Below are positions 8,019-17,407 of a stretch of DNA of 64,000 bases, piece after piece (within the stretch, counting starts at the first letter, position 1; every line of letters begins with the position of its first letter). Source of the stretch: an uncultured Bacteroidales bacterium (GTDB lineage Bacteria > Bacteroidota > Bacteroidia > Bacteroidales > WCHB1-69); contig CAJOFJ010000004.1 of assembly GCA_905233625.1 (NCBI GenBank), positions 1 to 64,000 of the forward strand, in the 5' to 3' direction. The notes under the pieces were generated by a model. The model saw only the letters and a list, made by a program, of their open reading frames with translations. It was not told the origin of the DNA and made no database searches. The position numbers and the translations under genes are program-made.

Positions 8019-9344
8019 ATGAAAAAAATACTGTTCTGTTTTCTGATGAGTTGTGGTCTGCTTTTTGTACATGGGCAGGACAACACCACAAACAAAGGTC
8101 CTTGGACGCTGGACGATTGCATCCAATATGCCTTGGAGCATAACATCAGCATCAAACAAAGCCAAAACACCTGCCAACAGCGTTCCATCGAGCTGAACAC
8201 TGCCCGTAACAGCGTATGGCCAGAATTGCAAGCCAGTGGAAACCAAGGATTTAACTTTGGTCGTGGTCTTTCGGAGGACAACACCTACACCATGAACAGC
8301 ACTGCCAACACCTCTTTCAGCATTGGGGGCAGTTTGGACTTGTTCACAGGCTTGAGAGTGAAGAACAACATCACGATGGGCAAACTCAACCTGCAAGCCG
8401 CCACCGCCGACTACGAAAAAGCCAAAGACAACATCCGCATCTCGGTGATGCAAGCCTTTACGCAAATCCTGTACGACATGGAAATCAGCAAGGTGGCAGC
8501 GGAGCAAATCAGCATCGACTCCATGCAATTGAACCGACTCCAAGCCATGGAAAAGGCAGGGAAAGCGGGGTCTGCGGAGGTCGCCGCCCAAAAGTCCACA
8601 CTGGCCCAAAGCCAGCTCACCTACACGCAAGCTGCCAATCAGCTGAAGCTGGACTTGCTGGAACTTTCGCAGCTGTTGGAATTGAGCAGTCCCGACGGCT
8701 TTTCCATCGCTCCTTTGGACATCTCGCACTTTTCGGTCAAAGAATTGCCCAGCCCCGAGCAAGTATATGCCCAAGCAGTCGGAGTCAGACCAGAAGTCAA
8801 GGCTGAGGAGATCCGCTATGACTACGCCAAAACCAACATTGCCTTGGCCAAAAGCGGCTATATTCCCACTTTGTCGATGAATGGTGGTATCGGCACCAAC
8901 TATTATGCGTTGCTGGGCCACCAAAACAAATCATTCGGGCAGCAACTCAAGGATAACTTCAGTCCTTACCTGGGTTTCTCGCTATACATCCCCATCTTCG
9001 ACAAATTGGTGACCCGCAACAATGTTCGTAGCGCCAAACTGCAACTCAGCAACCAGCAATTGAAGCTGGACAATGTGAAAAAAACGCTGTATAAAGAGAT
9101 TCAGCAGGCCTATTACGGAGCTGTGAGCGCACGCGACAAATATAAAAGCAGCAAGACAGCTGCGGAAAGTTCCGAAGAAGCCTTCCTTTTGGAAAAAGCC
9201 CGCTATGAGAACGGCAAAGTCACATTAACAGAATTCAACGAAGCCAAGAACAATTACCTGAAAGCATCTTCAGACTTAGTGCAAGCACAATACGACTATA
9301 TCTATAAAGTGCAGTTGTTGGAGTTCTACCGGAGCGGAGAGTAA
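8019..9344 (+). CDS. TolC family outer-membrane efflux protein
   Basis: This 441-residue outer-membrane factor starts 6 bases after the adaptor gene. A signal peptide (MKKILFCFLMSCGLLFVHGQ) is followed by the WTLDDCIQYALEHNI motif that opens most Bacteroidetes TolC proteins. Two outer-membrane efflux repeats follow, with long amphipathic coiled-coil helices (residues about 120-210 and 300-430). It would form the trimeric exit duct for the exporter encoded upstream. It is the last gene of the operon; the next gene has its own promoter. Confidence 0.93.
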   Translation: MKKILFCFLMSCGLLFVHGQDNTTNKGPWTLDDCIQYALEHNISIKQSQNTCQQRSIELNTARNSVWPELQASGNQGFNFGRGLSEDNTYTMNSTANTSFSIGGSLDLFTGLRVKNNITMGKLNLQAATADYEKAKDNIRISVMQAFTQILYDMEISKVAAEQISIDSMQLNRLQAMEKAGKAGSAEVAAQKSTLAQSQLTYTQAANQLKLDLLELSQLLELSSPDGFSIAPLDISHFSVKELPSPEQVYAQAVGVRPEVKAEEIRYDYAKTNIALAKSGYIPTLSMNGGIGTNYYALLGHQNKSFGQQLKDNFSPYLGFSLYIPIFDKLVTRNNVRSAKLQLSNQQLKLDNVKKTLYKEIQQAYYGAVSARDKYKSSKTAAESSEEAFLLEKARYENGKVTLTEFNEAKNNYLKASSDLVQAQYDYIYKVQLLEFYRSGE

Positions 9345-9358
9345 TTGCAATTAACTAA

Positions 9359-9390
9359 TTTGCTAATTTGCCAATAAATTTGTATTTTTG
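9359..9390 (+). promoter_or_regulatory. Bacteroidetes-type promoter for the GldA-like gene
   Basis: TTTG at 9359-9362 and TATTTTTG at 9383-9390 are separated by 20 bp, close to the TTTG-N19-TAnnTTTG consensus. The predicted start of transcription is about 38 bases before the ATG at 9435. Confidence 0.7.
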
Positions 9391-9434
9391 CTTTTTAATT
9401 CTTCAAAGAAAAATAATAGCAATACATTCAGGTC

Positions 9435-10160
9435 ATGTCCATCGCAGTTCATCATGTTTCAAAGGTTTTCGGCACCCAGTATGCCTTAGACGATGTGAGT
9501 TTTGAAATCAAAAAAGGAGAGATTGTGGGCTTCTTAGGTCCCAACGGAGCCGGCAAATCCACCATGATGAAAATCATCACCTCTTTCATTCCCCCTACCA
9601 AAGGCGATGTGGAGGTTTGCGGACTGGACATCTGGAACGACTCGTTGGAACTGCGCAAAAAAGTGGGCTACCTGTCCGAAGCCAACCCCTTGTATTACGA
9701 CATGTATGTGCGTGAATTTCTGGAGTTTATCGCAGGAATCCACCAGCTGAAAGACAAAAAGGCAAAAGTGGAGCACATCATCCAGCTGACAGGCCTCGCT
9801 CCGGAAATGCACAAGAAAATCGGAGCTCTGTCGCGTGGTTACAAACAGCGTGTAGGCATTGCCCAAGCTCTCATCCATGACCCGGAAGTGTTGATTTTGG
9901 ATGAGCCCACCACCGGTCTTGATCCCAACCAATTGTTAGAAATCCGTGAACTCATCAGAAAATGCGGCAAAACCAAAACTGTGCTGCTGTCCACCCACAT
10001 CATGCAGGAAGTGGACATCATCATCAACAAAGGCAAAATCGTTGCCGACGCCATGATTGATGACATCAGAAAGATGACAGAGAAGATGGGATTCAAGCGT
10101 CAGGAAGAACGTGCCACCAATTTGGAAATGGAGGAACTCTTCCGCCAACTGACCCGATAG
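9435..10160 (+). CDS. gldA: GldA-like ABC transporter ATP-binding protein, short form
   Basis: The N-terminal 190 residues closely follow GldA, the ATPase of the Bacteroidetes GldAFG transporter: Walker A (GPNGAGKST), LSRGYKQRVGIAQAL signature and LDEPTTGLDPNQL Walker B. At STHIMQEV the usual EAICDRV-like stretch is missing, and the protein continues directly with DIIINKGKIVA. The C-terminal region is also about 60 residues shorter than the roughly 300 usual for GldA (241 here). No gldF or gldG follows. In-frame internal deletions or a divergent orphan ATPase are both possible. Function in gliding is not implied. Confidence 0.8.
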   Translation: MSIAVHHVSKVFGTQYALDDVSFEIKKGEIVGFLGPNGAGKSTMMKIITSFIPPTKGDVEVCGLDIWNDSLELRKKVGYLSEANPLYYDMYVREFLEFIAGIHQLKDKKAKVEHIIQLTGLAPEMHKKIGALSRGYKQRVGIAQALIHDPEVLILDEPTTGLDPNQLLEIRELIRKCGKTKTVLLSTHIMQEVDIIINKGKIVADAMIDDIRKMTEKMGFKRQEERATNLEMEELFRQLTR

Positions 10161-10215
10161 TCTTTTTTATATTCTTTTGGCTAAATGCCAATACAATAAC
10201 TTATTAATCAAGCTA

Positions 10216-11964
10216 TTAGCTATTCATTGACACGAGGAACTCCTCGTTGCTACGGGTATGTTCCATTCTTTCTTTCAAGAACGTCATGGCCTCCAAAGTG
10301 GTCATATCGGCCAGATGATTTCTCAGAATCCAAACCTTTTGTAAAACCTCCTGCGGTTGCAGCAAGTCGTCGCGACGGGTACTCGAAGCCACGATATCCA
10401 CAGCCGGGTAAATTCGTTTGTTGGACAATTTTCTATCCAGCTGCAACTCCATATTACCCGTACCCTTGAATTCCTCAAAGATTACCTCATCCATACGGGA
10501 ACCTGTTTCAATCAAAGCGGTGGAGATAATCGTCAGTGAACCACCATTTTCGATGTTACGGGCGGCACCAAAGAAGCGTTTGGGTTTCTGCAAGGCATTG
10601 GCCTCCACACCACCCGAAAGCACCTTGCCTGACGCTGGCGCCATGGTGTTAAACGCTCTGGCCAAACGAGTGATAGAGTCCAATAAAATACACACATCGT
10701 GACCGCATTCCACCATGCGTTTCGCTTTTTCAAGCACCATATTGGCAATACGCACATGGCGTTCTGCCGGTTCGTCAAAGGTAGAGGAAATCACCTCGGC
10801 ATTTACACTGCGCTGCATGTCAGTTACCTCTTCCGGACGCTCATCAATCAGGAGGATAATCAAATATATTTCAGGATGGTTGGCGGCAATAGCATTAGCT
10901 ATCTCCTTCAGTAACACTGTTTTACCAGTTTTCGGCTGGGCCACAATCAGACCACGCTGACCCTTACCGATGGGGGCAAACAAATCGATGACACGTGTGC
11001 TCAACGTCTCTCCCTGATGACCTGTCAAACGGATCTTTTTATCCGGGAACATCGGAGTGAGATAATCAAACGGCACACGGTCACGAATTTCTTCAGGATT
11101 ACGGCCATTGATTTTTTCAATTTTTGTCAAAGGAAAGAATTTCTCTCCATCTTTCGGCGGACGAATAGCCCCTTTGATGGTATCCCCATTTTTCAGACCA
11201 AATAATTTAATCTGAGAAGGAGACACATAAATATCGTCAGGAGAAGATAAATAATTGTAATCTGAAGAGCGCAGAAAACCGCAGGAATTGTCAGCATTGA
11301 TTTCCAGCACTCCTTCCGCCGTTACGGAGCCGTCATAACTGGCATTTTCCACCATACCCCATTGCTCATCGTACACCGTTGTTTTTTCGGCTGTTGCCGG
11401 AGCATGTTTTTCCTCTTCCTTTTCTGTTGTCTCTTCTTCAGCCGATTCATTTTCTTTTGTCAACACCAAATCCACTAATTCTGCCGATTCAAGATTCTTA
11501 TCCTCAAACGAATCATCGTCCAGCATAATATCATTCAACGCCTTGATATTCGTCTTGTCAATATTCTTGGATTTTTTTCTCTTCCGGGAGTTTTCTTGAG
11601 ATAATGATTCCACCACTGACATTTCAACATTATCATCAAGTGTCAAATCCAGCTGTTTCGAACTTTTCTTTCTTCCCTTTTTAGGTTTCTTCACCTCTTT
11701 TTTGTTTCCACTTTCCGACTGAATCAGCTGTTCCGCACTCAAGTTGGTTTGATCATCAATTTCCGGCACACCGACTGACACTTCTTGCATCTGGGGTTCC
11801 TCAACAATGACTTCGGCCAATGGTTGATTATCCGTGTCCGAATTTTTTTTATCATTTACAACAACCATTCCGGATGTTATTTTCTTTACATTTGAAGTAG
11901 CGACAGGACCTTTGCCAGGGACAGAAATCCGTTTCCTTTTTGATTTATTTTCAGTAGATTCCAT
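10216..11964 (-). CDS. rho: Transcription termination factor Rho
   Basis: This hexameric RNA-dependent ATPase ends transcription of untranslated RNA. The C-terminal half has the RNA-binding cold-shock fold ([21 protein letters not shown]), the Walker A PKTGKT within [10 protein letters not shown]-type context, the Walker B-like [15 protein letters not shown], and the Q-loop/R-loop region [20 protein letters not shown]. The first 200 or so residues are a charged, low-complexity, probably disordered insertion (many Glu/Lys blocks such as [12 protein letters not shown]). This makes the protein 582 residues against about 420 in E. coli. Such insertions occur in Bacteroidetes Rho and are linked in the family to RNA binding or phase separation. 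It is divergent from the protease gene. Confidence 0.96.
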   Translation of the reverse strand: MESTENKSKRKRISVPGKGPVATSNVKKITSGMVVVNDKKNSDTDNQPLAEVIVEEPQMQEVSVGVPEIDDQTNLSAEQLIQSESGNKKEVKKPKKGRKKSSKQLDLTLDDNVEMSVVESLSQENSRKRKKSKNIDKTNIKALNDIMLDDDSFEDKNLESAELVDLVLTKENESAEEETTEKEEEKHAPATAEKTTVYDEQWGMVENASYDGSVTAEGVLEINADNSCGFLRSSDYNYLSSPDDIYVSPSQIKLFGLKNGDTIKGAIRPPKDGEKFFPLTKIEKINGRNPEEIRDRVPFDYLTPMFPDKKIRLTGHQGETLSTRVIDLFAPIGKGQRGLIVAQPKTGKTVLLKEIANAIAANHPEIYLIILLIDERPEEVTDMQRSVNAEVISSTFDEPAERHVRIANMVLEKAKRMVECGHDVCILLDSITRLARAFNTMAPASGKVLSGGVEANALQKPKRFFGAARNIENGGSLTIISTALIETGSRMDEVIFEEFKGTGNMELQLDRKLSNKRIYPAVDIVASSTRRDDLLQPQEVLQKVWILRNHLADMTTLEAMTFLKERMEHTRSNEEFLVSMNS

Positions 11965-12075
11965 ACAAGTAGAAAAGTAACTGCTATTTTCGATTGATTA
12001 AAAAAATGCTTGGGGATAGTTTTGCCATTGCTTGACGCAATCACGGGTGGACAATCGCCACCTTCAAAACCGCGG

Positions 12076-12083
12076 CAAAAATA
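12076..12083 (-). promoter_or_regulatory. Putative -7 element for rho
   Basis: On the minus strand the sequence reads TATTTTTG, matching TAnnTTTG, about 112 bases before the rho ATG. That leaves a leader of roughly 100 bases, which could host Rho autoregulation, though no specific structure is evident. Confidence 0.5.
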
Positions 12084-12136
12084 CAAAAAATTTTTAATAT
12101 TTCGGTCCAAGCCTCCAAAAATCAAAAAAAAAGTGA

Positions 12137-12144
12137 TAAATTTG
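12137..12144 (+). promoter_or_regulatory. Putative -7 element for the T9SS protease gene
   Basis: TAAATTTG matches TAnnTTTG and lies 43 bases before the ATG at 12187. This placement argues against the ORF-track start at 12010, which would lie upstream of the promoter. Confidence 0.55.
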
Positions 12145-12186
12145 CACCCTCAAAATGAAACAACAACAATTGTAATTTTTATGCTT

Positions 12187-14175
12187 ATGAAAAAGTTACT
12201 ATCTATCGCTCTGTTAATCTTGTGTTTAACATTATTCCAAAGTGTATCTGCACAAATAAACAGCGGAATTCTACCACAGAGTGTAGTGGCACAATTATCT
12301 GAAAACAACGTACCACAATACGATGTGGCCACTCCTGACCTGAAGGCGTTTCAAGCCAAAAACGATGCTTCTTTCAATAATGGAACACTCTTTAAAGTTG
12401 CCATTGTTGTTCCTTTGCAACTTAGCACCGAAAATTCGGGTATTTGGGAACACACCGACGACGGATATGACATTTGGCGTCTCAAATTACACAATGAAAA
12501 CGCATTGGGATGCTGCGTATTATTCGACCATTTCATGTTACCGGAAGGTTCGCAATTTTTCGCATACAATAGCGATAAATCCTTAATATATGGTCCTTAT
12601 ACCCATGAGGATAATCCCTCTGGCGAGGAATACAGCAGTAATTTGTTCGTCAATGGCGATGTGATTTTGGAATATATTTCACCCCGACACCAGCTCAATT
12701 CATCAGATGCTCCCAACATTTCCATTGCCGGCTATAACTACTTTTTCCGTTCCGAAGGTCTTCCTGATCACAGGGTTCAAGGCAGCAAAGACGGTGATAC
12801 GGGTTATGGTGCTTCCCAAAGCTGTATGATCAACATCAACTGTTCGGAAGGTGACAACTGGAGAGTTCAGCAAAGAGGTGTTGCTCGCATGTTATGTTAT
12901 GGCATGGAAGATGGTTCTATTGTTAGCGGCTGGTGTTCAGGTACCCTGATTAACAACACTATGGGCGATGGAATCCCCTACTTTTTAACTGCTAACCACT
13001 GTGCTGATGGTTGCCCAACCTCACCTACCAACTACTGGAACTATTTCCAATTCTTTTTCAACTATGAATGCCCCTATTGCACATGCAATTCTGAGCCTGG
13101 CAAAATAACCTATAACGGATGTACAAAAATTGCCAACAGTCCTATCACAGGAGGTTCGGACTTTCTGCTGTTAAAAATTAATGGCAAGACATGGACCAAT
13201 CTTAAACAAGATGGTTTAGTGATGAATGGTTGGAACAAAACTTCTTATTCCTCCAACAATGCCCCCACTTCCGGTGTATCTATCCATCATCCCGCAGGTG
13301 ATGTGAAGAAAATTTCCACGTATAACACTCGATTGACCTCCGATCAATTCTCTGGTGGTGCAACCAATGCATACTGGAATGTGGCATGGGCACAAACCGC
13401 ACACGGAAGAAGTGTAACTGAGGGTGGTTCATCCGGTTCTCCCTTGTTCAATACCGAAGGTTTGGTAATTGGCACTCTTACTGGAGGAAGTTCTTCTTGT
13501 ACTAACTATTATGGCCGTGAACTGTATGGTAAAGTGTCATACCATTGGTCTTCAGCAGGTTCTACCAATGACAAAAAATTACAACCTTGGTTAGATCCTA
13601 TTCCTCTCTCTCAAAGTACTTGCAACTATCTTGATTTTACCAGTGGTTTATACACTATACCAGCTGCCCACATCTTCAATGCCAATACCACCAGTGGTTT
13701 CAATTTCTTGGTTTATAGTAACGGACCATGGACATTGTCTTATTTGAATGATCACAGCTGGTTTACAACCAGTACAGAATCCGGTACAGGTAATAGTGTT
13801 ATTACTGTCTCCTGCCAAGCTAACACAAATACTATTTCCCGCCGTGGTACCATGCTGATTACTAAATCCGACGGCTCCACTTTCCAAATTACTGTGAAAC
13901 AAGAAGGAGCAGCCTCCGGTATTTCAGTTATTGCCGAGAATGAGTTCACTATTTACCCGAACCCTGCTCACGACCAAATCAATATCGAATCTGTGGATCA
14001 TTTTATCACCAAAGTGGAAATCATCGATATGTTAGGCAAGGTGGTCTATAGCTATAATACCAATGGTGCCAACTCCTTGACACTGCCTGTCAGCCAATTG
14101 GAAAACGCCATGTATCTGATACGTATGACCACAGTGGACAACGAAGTGGTGTATAAGAAATTCTCGAAAAATTAA
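12187..14175 (+). CDS. Secreted trypsin-like serine protease with BACON domain and type A T9SS signal
   Basis: From ATG 12187 the product begins MKKLLSIALLILCLTLFQSVSAQ, a clear signal peptide; 12181 is an alternative ATG, and the 12010 start adds non-signal sequence. The protease core shows the chymotrypsin-fold triad: His in FLTANHCADG, Asp in GGSDFLLLKI and Ser in EGGSSGSPLF. This arrangement is like the lysyl endopeptidase family seen in Bacteroidetes. A BACON-like domain follows (residues about 490-575 of the mature frame, ending FQITVKQEGA). The end is a type A T9SS sorting domain (IYPNPAHDQINIE ... YKKF). The protein is predicted to be exported by T9SS and anchored on the surface or released. 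Substrate preference is not deducible. Confidence 0.92.
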   Translation: MKKLLSIALLILCLTLFQSVSAQINSGILPQSVVAQLSENNVPQYDVATPDLKAFQAKNDASFNNGTLFKVAIVVPLQLSTENSGIWEHTDDGYDIWRLKLHNENALGCCVLFDHFMLPEGSQFFAYNSDKSLIYGPYTHEDNPSGEEYSSNLFVNGDVILEYISPRHQLNSSDAPNISIAGYNYFFRSEGLPDHRVQGSKDGDTGYGASQSCMININCSEGDNWRVQQRGVARMLCYGMEDGSIVSGWCSGTLINNTMGDGIPYFLTANHCADGCPTSPTNYWNYFQFFFNYECPYCTCNSEPGKITYNGCTKIANSPITGGSDFLLLKINGKTWTNLKQDGLVMNGWNKTSYSSNNAPTSGVSIHHPAGDVKKISTYNTRLTSDQFSGGATNAYWNVAWAQTAHGRSVTEGGSSGSPLFNTEGLVIGTLTGGSSSCTNYYGRELYGKVSYHWSSAGSTNDKKLQPWLDPIPLSQSTCNYLDFTSGLYTIPAAHIFNANTTSGFNFLVYSNGPWTLSYLNDHSWFTTSTESGTGNSVITVSCQANTNTISRRGTMLITKSDGSTFQITVKQEGAASGISVIAENEFTIYPNPAHDQINIESVDHFITKVEIIDMLGKVVYSYNTNGANSLTLPVSQLENAMYLIRMTTVDNEVVYKKFSKN

Positions 14176-14186
14176 TATCAAAAAAA

Positions 14187-14290
14187 GTAGAGACGTTTCA
14201 TGAAAAGTCTCTACATATAATTCAGAATTCAAAATTCAAGAATAAATTATCCCCTAATATAGAGATGCAAAAAAATTGCATCTCTATATT
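14187..14290 (+). terminator. Two hairpins between convergent genes
   Basis: GTAGAGAC / GTCTCTAC (14187-14214) forms one hairpin. A second has a perfect 15-bp stem, AATATAGAGATGCAA / TTGCATCTCTATATT (14256-14290), with a 5-base loop, followed by a T run on the plus strand. It should terminate the protease transcript. It also lies directly after the sufS stop on the minus strand, so it may act in both directions. Confidence 0.75.
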
Positions 14291-14292
14291 TT

Positions 14293-15495
14293 TTACAACA
14301 ACATGTTTTTTGCCCTATAGACGGCCTCGTAGAGGTCGTCTATTTCTTTTTTGTCGTTGTATATAGCAAAGGATGCCCTGACGGTTCCGGGAATTCCGAA
14401 ATGATCCATAATGGGCTGAGTGCAGTGATGTCCTGTACGAACAGCCACCCCCAATTTATCAATAATAGCCCCGATATCAGAAGGATGGATTTTATCGATA
14501 TTGAAAGAAACGATAGCCGCTTTCCGCGCTGCCTGACCATAAATACGAAGACCTTCAATACTTGACAAACGCTCTTCCGCATAGTCCAGCAATTCCTTCT
14601 CGTAGGCGGCAATATTCTCCATACCAATAGTCTCCATATATTCTATCGCTGCCTTCAATCCCATGGCATCGCCCACACTGGGAGTGCCCGCCTCAAACTT
14701 GAACGGCAAATCATTATAAGTGGTTTTGGCAAAGGTCACCTGCTTGATCATCTCTCCCCCACCCTGGTAGGGTTTCATCTTATTTAGCCATTCCTCCTTG
14801 CCATACATCACTCCGATACCCATAGGCGCATACATTTTATGTCCCGAAAAACAGTAAAAATCGCAATCCAAGGCCTGGACATCCACTTTGCAATGGGAAA
14901 CTGCCTGAGCTCCGTCCAGCAGCACAGGAACACCCTTTTTGTGAGCTATTTCAACAATTTCCTTTACCGGGTTGACCGTTCCCAGAGAATTAGACACGTG
15001 TGTCACCGCCAGCATCTTGGTTTTGGGCGTAATCAGCTGGTCAAGCTGCTCTATACATAACTCGCCTTTTTCGTTGAAAGGAAGCACTTTCAGCACACAG
15101 CCACGGTCCTCGCATAAAAACTGCCAAGGCACAATATTGGCATGGTGCTCCATCTCACTTACAACAATCTCATCACCTTCGTGCAGAAAAGTTCGCCCAA
15201 AGGAAGCCGCCACCAGATTCATGGAATCCGTGGCTCCACGAGTGAAAATAATCTCATAGGCATGGCGGGCGTTGATAAAGCGGCGCACTGCCTCGCGGGC
15301 AGCCTCAAACTCATCGGTAGCCCGCTGGCTCAGATAATGCACTCCACGGTGAATATTGCTGTTGATGGTCTCATAATACGCCTTCAACGTGTCGATCACC
15401 ACCTGCGGTTTCTGCGTGGTGGCGGCATTGTCAAGATAAACCAACTGGCGACCGTAAATTTTCTGGTCTAAAATCTTAAAATCCTCTCTATTCAT
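14293..15495 (-). CDS. sufS: SufS-type cysteine desulfurase
   Basis: This pyridoxal-phosphate enzyme removes sulfur from cysteine for Fe-S cluster assembly. Family marks are YLDNAATTQKP near the N-terminus, NIHRGVHYLSQRAT, the PLP-binding Lys in CFSGHKMYAPMGIGV, and the catalytic Cys in RTGHHCTQP. I use the start at 15495 because MNREDFKILDQ begins the SufS fold and overlaps the previous stop by 8 bases (ATGAATAG). The ORF-track start at 15525 adds a repetitive MTKMTKM stretch. No sufBCD genes are seen nearby. The length is about 400 residues, normal for the class. Confidence 0.94.
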   Translation of the reverse strand: MNREDFKILDQKIYGRQLVYLDNAATTQKPQVVIDTLKAYYETINSNIHRGVHYLSQRATDEFEAAREAVRRFINARHAYEIIFTRGATDSMNLVAASFGRTFLHEGDEIVVSEMEHHANIVPWQFLCEDRGCVLKVLPFNEKGELCIEQLDQLITPKTKMLAVTHVSNSLGTVNPVKEIVEIAHKKGVPVLLDGAQAVSHCKVDVQALDCDFYCFSGHKMYAPMGIGVMYGKEEWLNKMKPYQGGGEMIKQVTFAKTTYNDLPFKFEAGTPSVGDAMGLKAAIEYMETIGMENIAAYEKELLDYAEERLSSIEGLRIYGQAARKAAIVSFNIDKIHPSDIGAIIDKLGVAVRTGHHCTQPIMDHFGIPGTVRASFAIYNDKKEIDDLYEAVYRAKNMLL

Positions 15496-15997
15496 CTTCG
15501 TCATCTTCGTCATTAAGCTCCTCATAATCAGAGAACTTATTACTATTTTGCTGAAGCATCAAAGCCTCTCGCATCAGCAACCAATAACAAGCGATAACCA
15601 GTATCGTGGTAAAAATACTCATCCAATTCATGGTCAAAGCCCCTTTTATCACCAGATTGCTCATCACAAACAGCCAGATTTGGGCGATAACATACAAATG
15701 AAAACCGACTTTATTGATTTTCAGCATCAAAGCGGCACCCACCACGGCCAAAGCGTAACCTAAAGACAGTAAAAGATACTGCCATGAAGGCACTTCCGCC
15801 ATTTTTTGCATGGCCTCAATCATTTCATTCGGCATTCCCATGTTCTCATACATCTCAATTACCGACGGCAACATTCCTGAAGTAAAGGAAAGCATGAAAT
15901 AACCCAGGAAGGAGAAACCTGAGAAAATGAAAGTCAGTACTGCCAGTACTACCAACCATGGTGAGCGAGTGCGCTTGTTTTCGTTAAAAGGATCCAT
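15488..15997 (-). CDS. Four-helix membrane protein of unknown function
   Basis: The protein has 169 residues with about four hydrophobic segments (around residues 14-36, 72-92, 98-118 and 125-145) and a strongly acidic tail (NDEDDEDE). The loop after the first helix contains MYENMGMPNEMIEAMQKM. I do not recognise a named family. It overlaps tilS by 14 bases and sufS by 8 bases, so it is translationally coupled between them and almost certainly expressed with them. There is no evident enzymatic motif. Confidence 0.8.
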   Translation of the reverse strand: MDPFNENKRTRSPWLVVLAVLTFIFSGFSFLGYFMLSFTSGMLPSVIEMYENMGMPNEMIEAMQKMAEVPSWQYLLLSLGYALAVVGAALMLKINKVGFHLYVIAQIWLFVMSNLVIKGALTMNWMSIFTTILVIACYWLLMREALMLQQNSNKFSDYEELNDEDDEDE

Positions 15998-17303
15998 AAT
16001 ATTGAATTTTATAATAATTATCGGTTTGATGATCTATCTTGAATCTGTTATCACCGCGGAGCCCTACCAGCCAAACGATTTTATCGGCAGAACACAAGAC
16101 AGGTACATGCTGTTTTTCTAATAAATTGACTTTTTGATCGATAAAAAAATCGCTCAATTTCTTGCTACCCTGCATACCAAAGGGACAGAAACGGTCTCCC
16201 TCGTGCCAGTGGCGCAAAGTCAGCGGAAAGACCAGCTTTTTCGCATCCACATACAAAACATCAGAATCGGAGGTAAAAGCGGGAGCAACGCTGATCGGAA
16301 ACTTCTCCACCGTGAAGCCCAGAGCTTTCAAATCCTCTATCGTTTCAATCTTTTTCTCTCCCTGTTGAGCAATCGACAAAGGACTGACAAGAAGAGATTT
16401 TCTATCTTTTACTACCTGATAATGAGACGAATAGAAACGTTTTCCGGCAGATTTTTCCAACGAATCCAGAATTTGCATCACCTCAGGAGCGTTAAAGCCA
16501 TAATCCTTCAAAACTTCGAATAAAACCAGCGCCGGATCTTCACACTTAGACAGTTCGTCTATCGAAATGCGCACCACCTCACCCTCTTCAGCAAGCATTG
16601 TGGATTTAAGCTCATCCATCCGCTGCTGGTAAAAACGATATTGGCGTTTCAACAAATCTATATTGCGTGAAAAGGTGGAAATCAGTTCCGGATTCAACTC
16701 CTCCAATTTAGGCAGCACAGAATGCCTGATTTTATTGCGCTGGAAGGCCTCGGAATCGTTGGAGGCGTCATTTCTATATGCTATACCCTTTTCGGCGGCA
16801 AAACGCCTGATTTGAGCCGAAGAGAAATGCAATAACGGGCGAAGTAGTGTGGTGGTTTTTTCCGGAATAGCCGTCAATCCCTTCAGACCCGTTCCCCGGG
16901 TCATATTCAGGAGAAAAGTCTCGGCATTGTCATTGGCATTATGGGCGGTCACCACGTAATCGAAATCGCCAGAAATTTTCGCGAACCACTGATATCGCAG
17001 CTCACGGGCAGCCATCTCAAGCGACAAGCCATGCTGTTTCTGGTAGTCCAGCGTGTCGAATTCCTGCTCAAAATACCGCACTCCATAATTCTCAGCCATG
17101 TCGCGAACCAGCAGCATATCTTTGTCCGACTGTTCGCCCCGCAAGTGAAAATTGCAATGCGCAATGGCAAAGTCAAATCCGCAATGACGGAAAAGCCATG
17201 CCATCACCGAGGAATCTGCGCCGCCACTTACCGCCAGCAAATATTTTTTCTCCTGTGCAAGGGGTACTAATTGTTCAATATGTTGTCGAAACTGTTCTAC
17301 CAT
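15984..17303 (-). CDS. tilS: tRNA(Ile)-lysidine synthase
   Basis: This enzyme converts the wobble cytidine of the CAU-anticodon tRNA-Ile to lysidine, using ATP and lysine, so that it reads AUA. The PP-loop SGGADSS lies at residues about 26-32, followed by AIAHCNFHLRGEQSDKD, typical of TilS. A middle TilS substrate-binding region and the C-terminal domain (LTLRHWHEGDRFCPFGMQGSKKLSDFFID) are also present. The length of 439 residues is normal. It is the first gene of the minus-strand tilS / membrane protein / sufS group. Confidence 0.95.
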   Translation of the reverse strand: MVEQFRQHIEQLVPLAQEKKYLLAVSGGADSSVMAWLFRHCGFDFAIAHCNFHLRGEQSDKDMLLVRDMAENYGVRYFEQEFDTLDYQKQHGLSLEMAARELRYQWFAKISGDFDYVVTAHNANDNAETFLLNMTRGTGLKGLTAIPEKTTTLLRPLLHFSSAQIRRFAAEKGIAYRNDASNDSEAFQRNKIRHSVLPKLEELNPELISTFSRNIDLLKRQYRFYQQRMDELKSTMLAEEGEVVRISIDELSKCEDPALVLFEVLKDYGFNAPEVMQILDSLEKSAGKRFYSSHYQVVKDRKSLLVSPLSIAQQGEKKIETIEDLKALGFTVEKFPISVAPAFTSDSDVLYVDAKKLVFPLTLRHWHEGDRFCPFGMQGSKKLSDFFIDQKVNLLEKQHVPVLCSADKIVWLVGLRGDNRFKIDHQTDNYYKIQYYGSF

Positions 17304-17344
17304 AATTCGGCTACAAAATTACAAAATATTCGCCGACTTTCATA

Positions 17345-17379
17345 CAAAAAAGGGCAGTTCGTTACCGACCACCCTTTTT
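17345..17379 (-). terminator. Rho-independent terminator of nrdJ
   Basis: On the minus strand AAAAAGGG, a loop region and CCCTTTTTT form a hairpin with a T run, starting about 30 bases after the nrdJ stop and before tilS. Confidence 0.65.
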
Positions 17380-17407
17380 CAATTTATTAACCCCATTAAA
17401 AAAATGA

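Noticed and set aside
12010-12186. Upstream extension of the T9SS protease
   Set aside because: It would start ahead of the TAAATTTG promoter box and push the signal peptide inside the protein.
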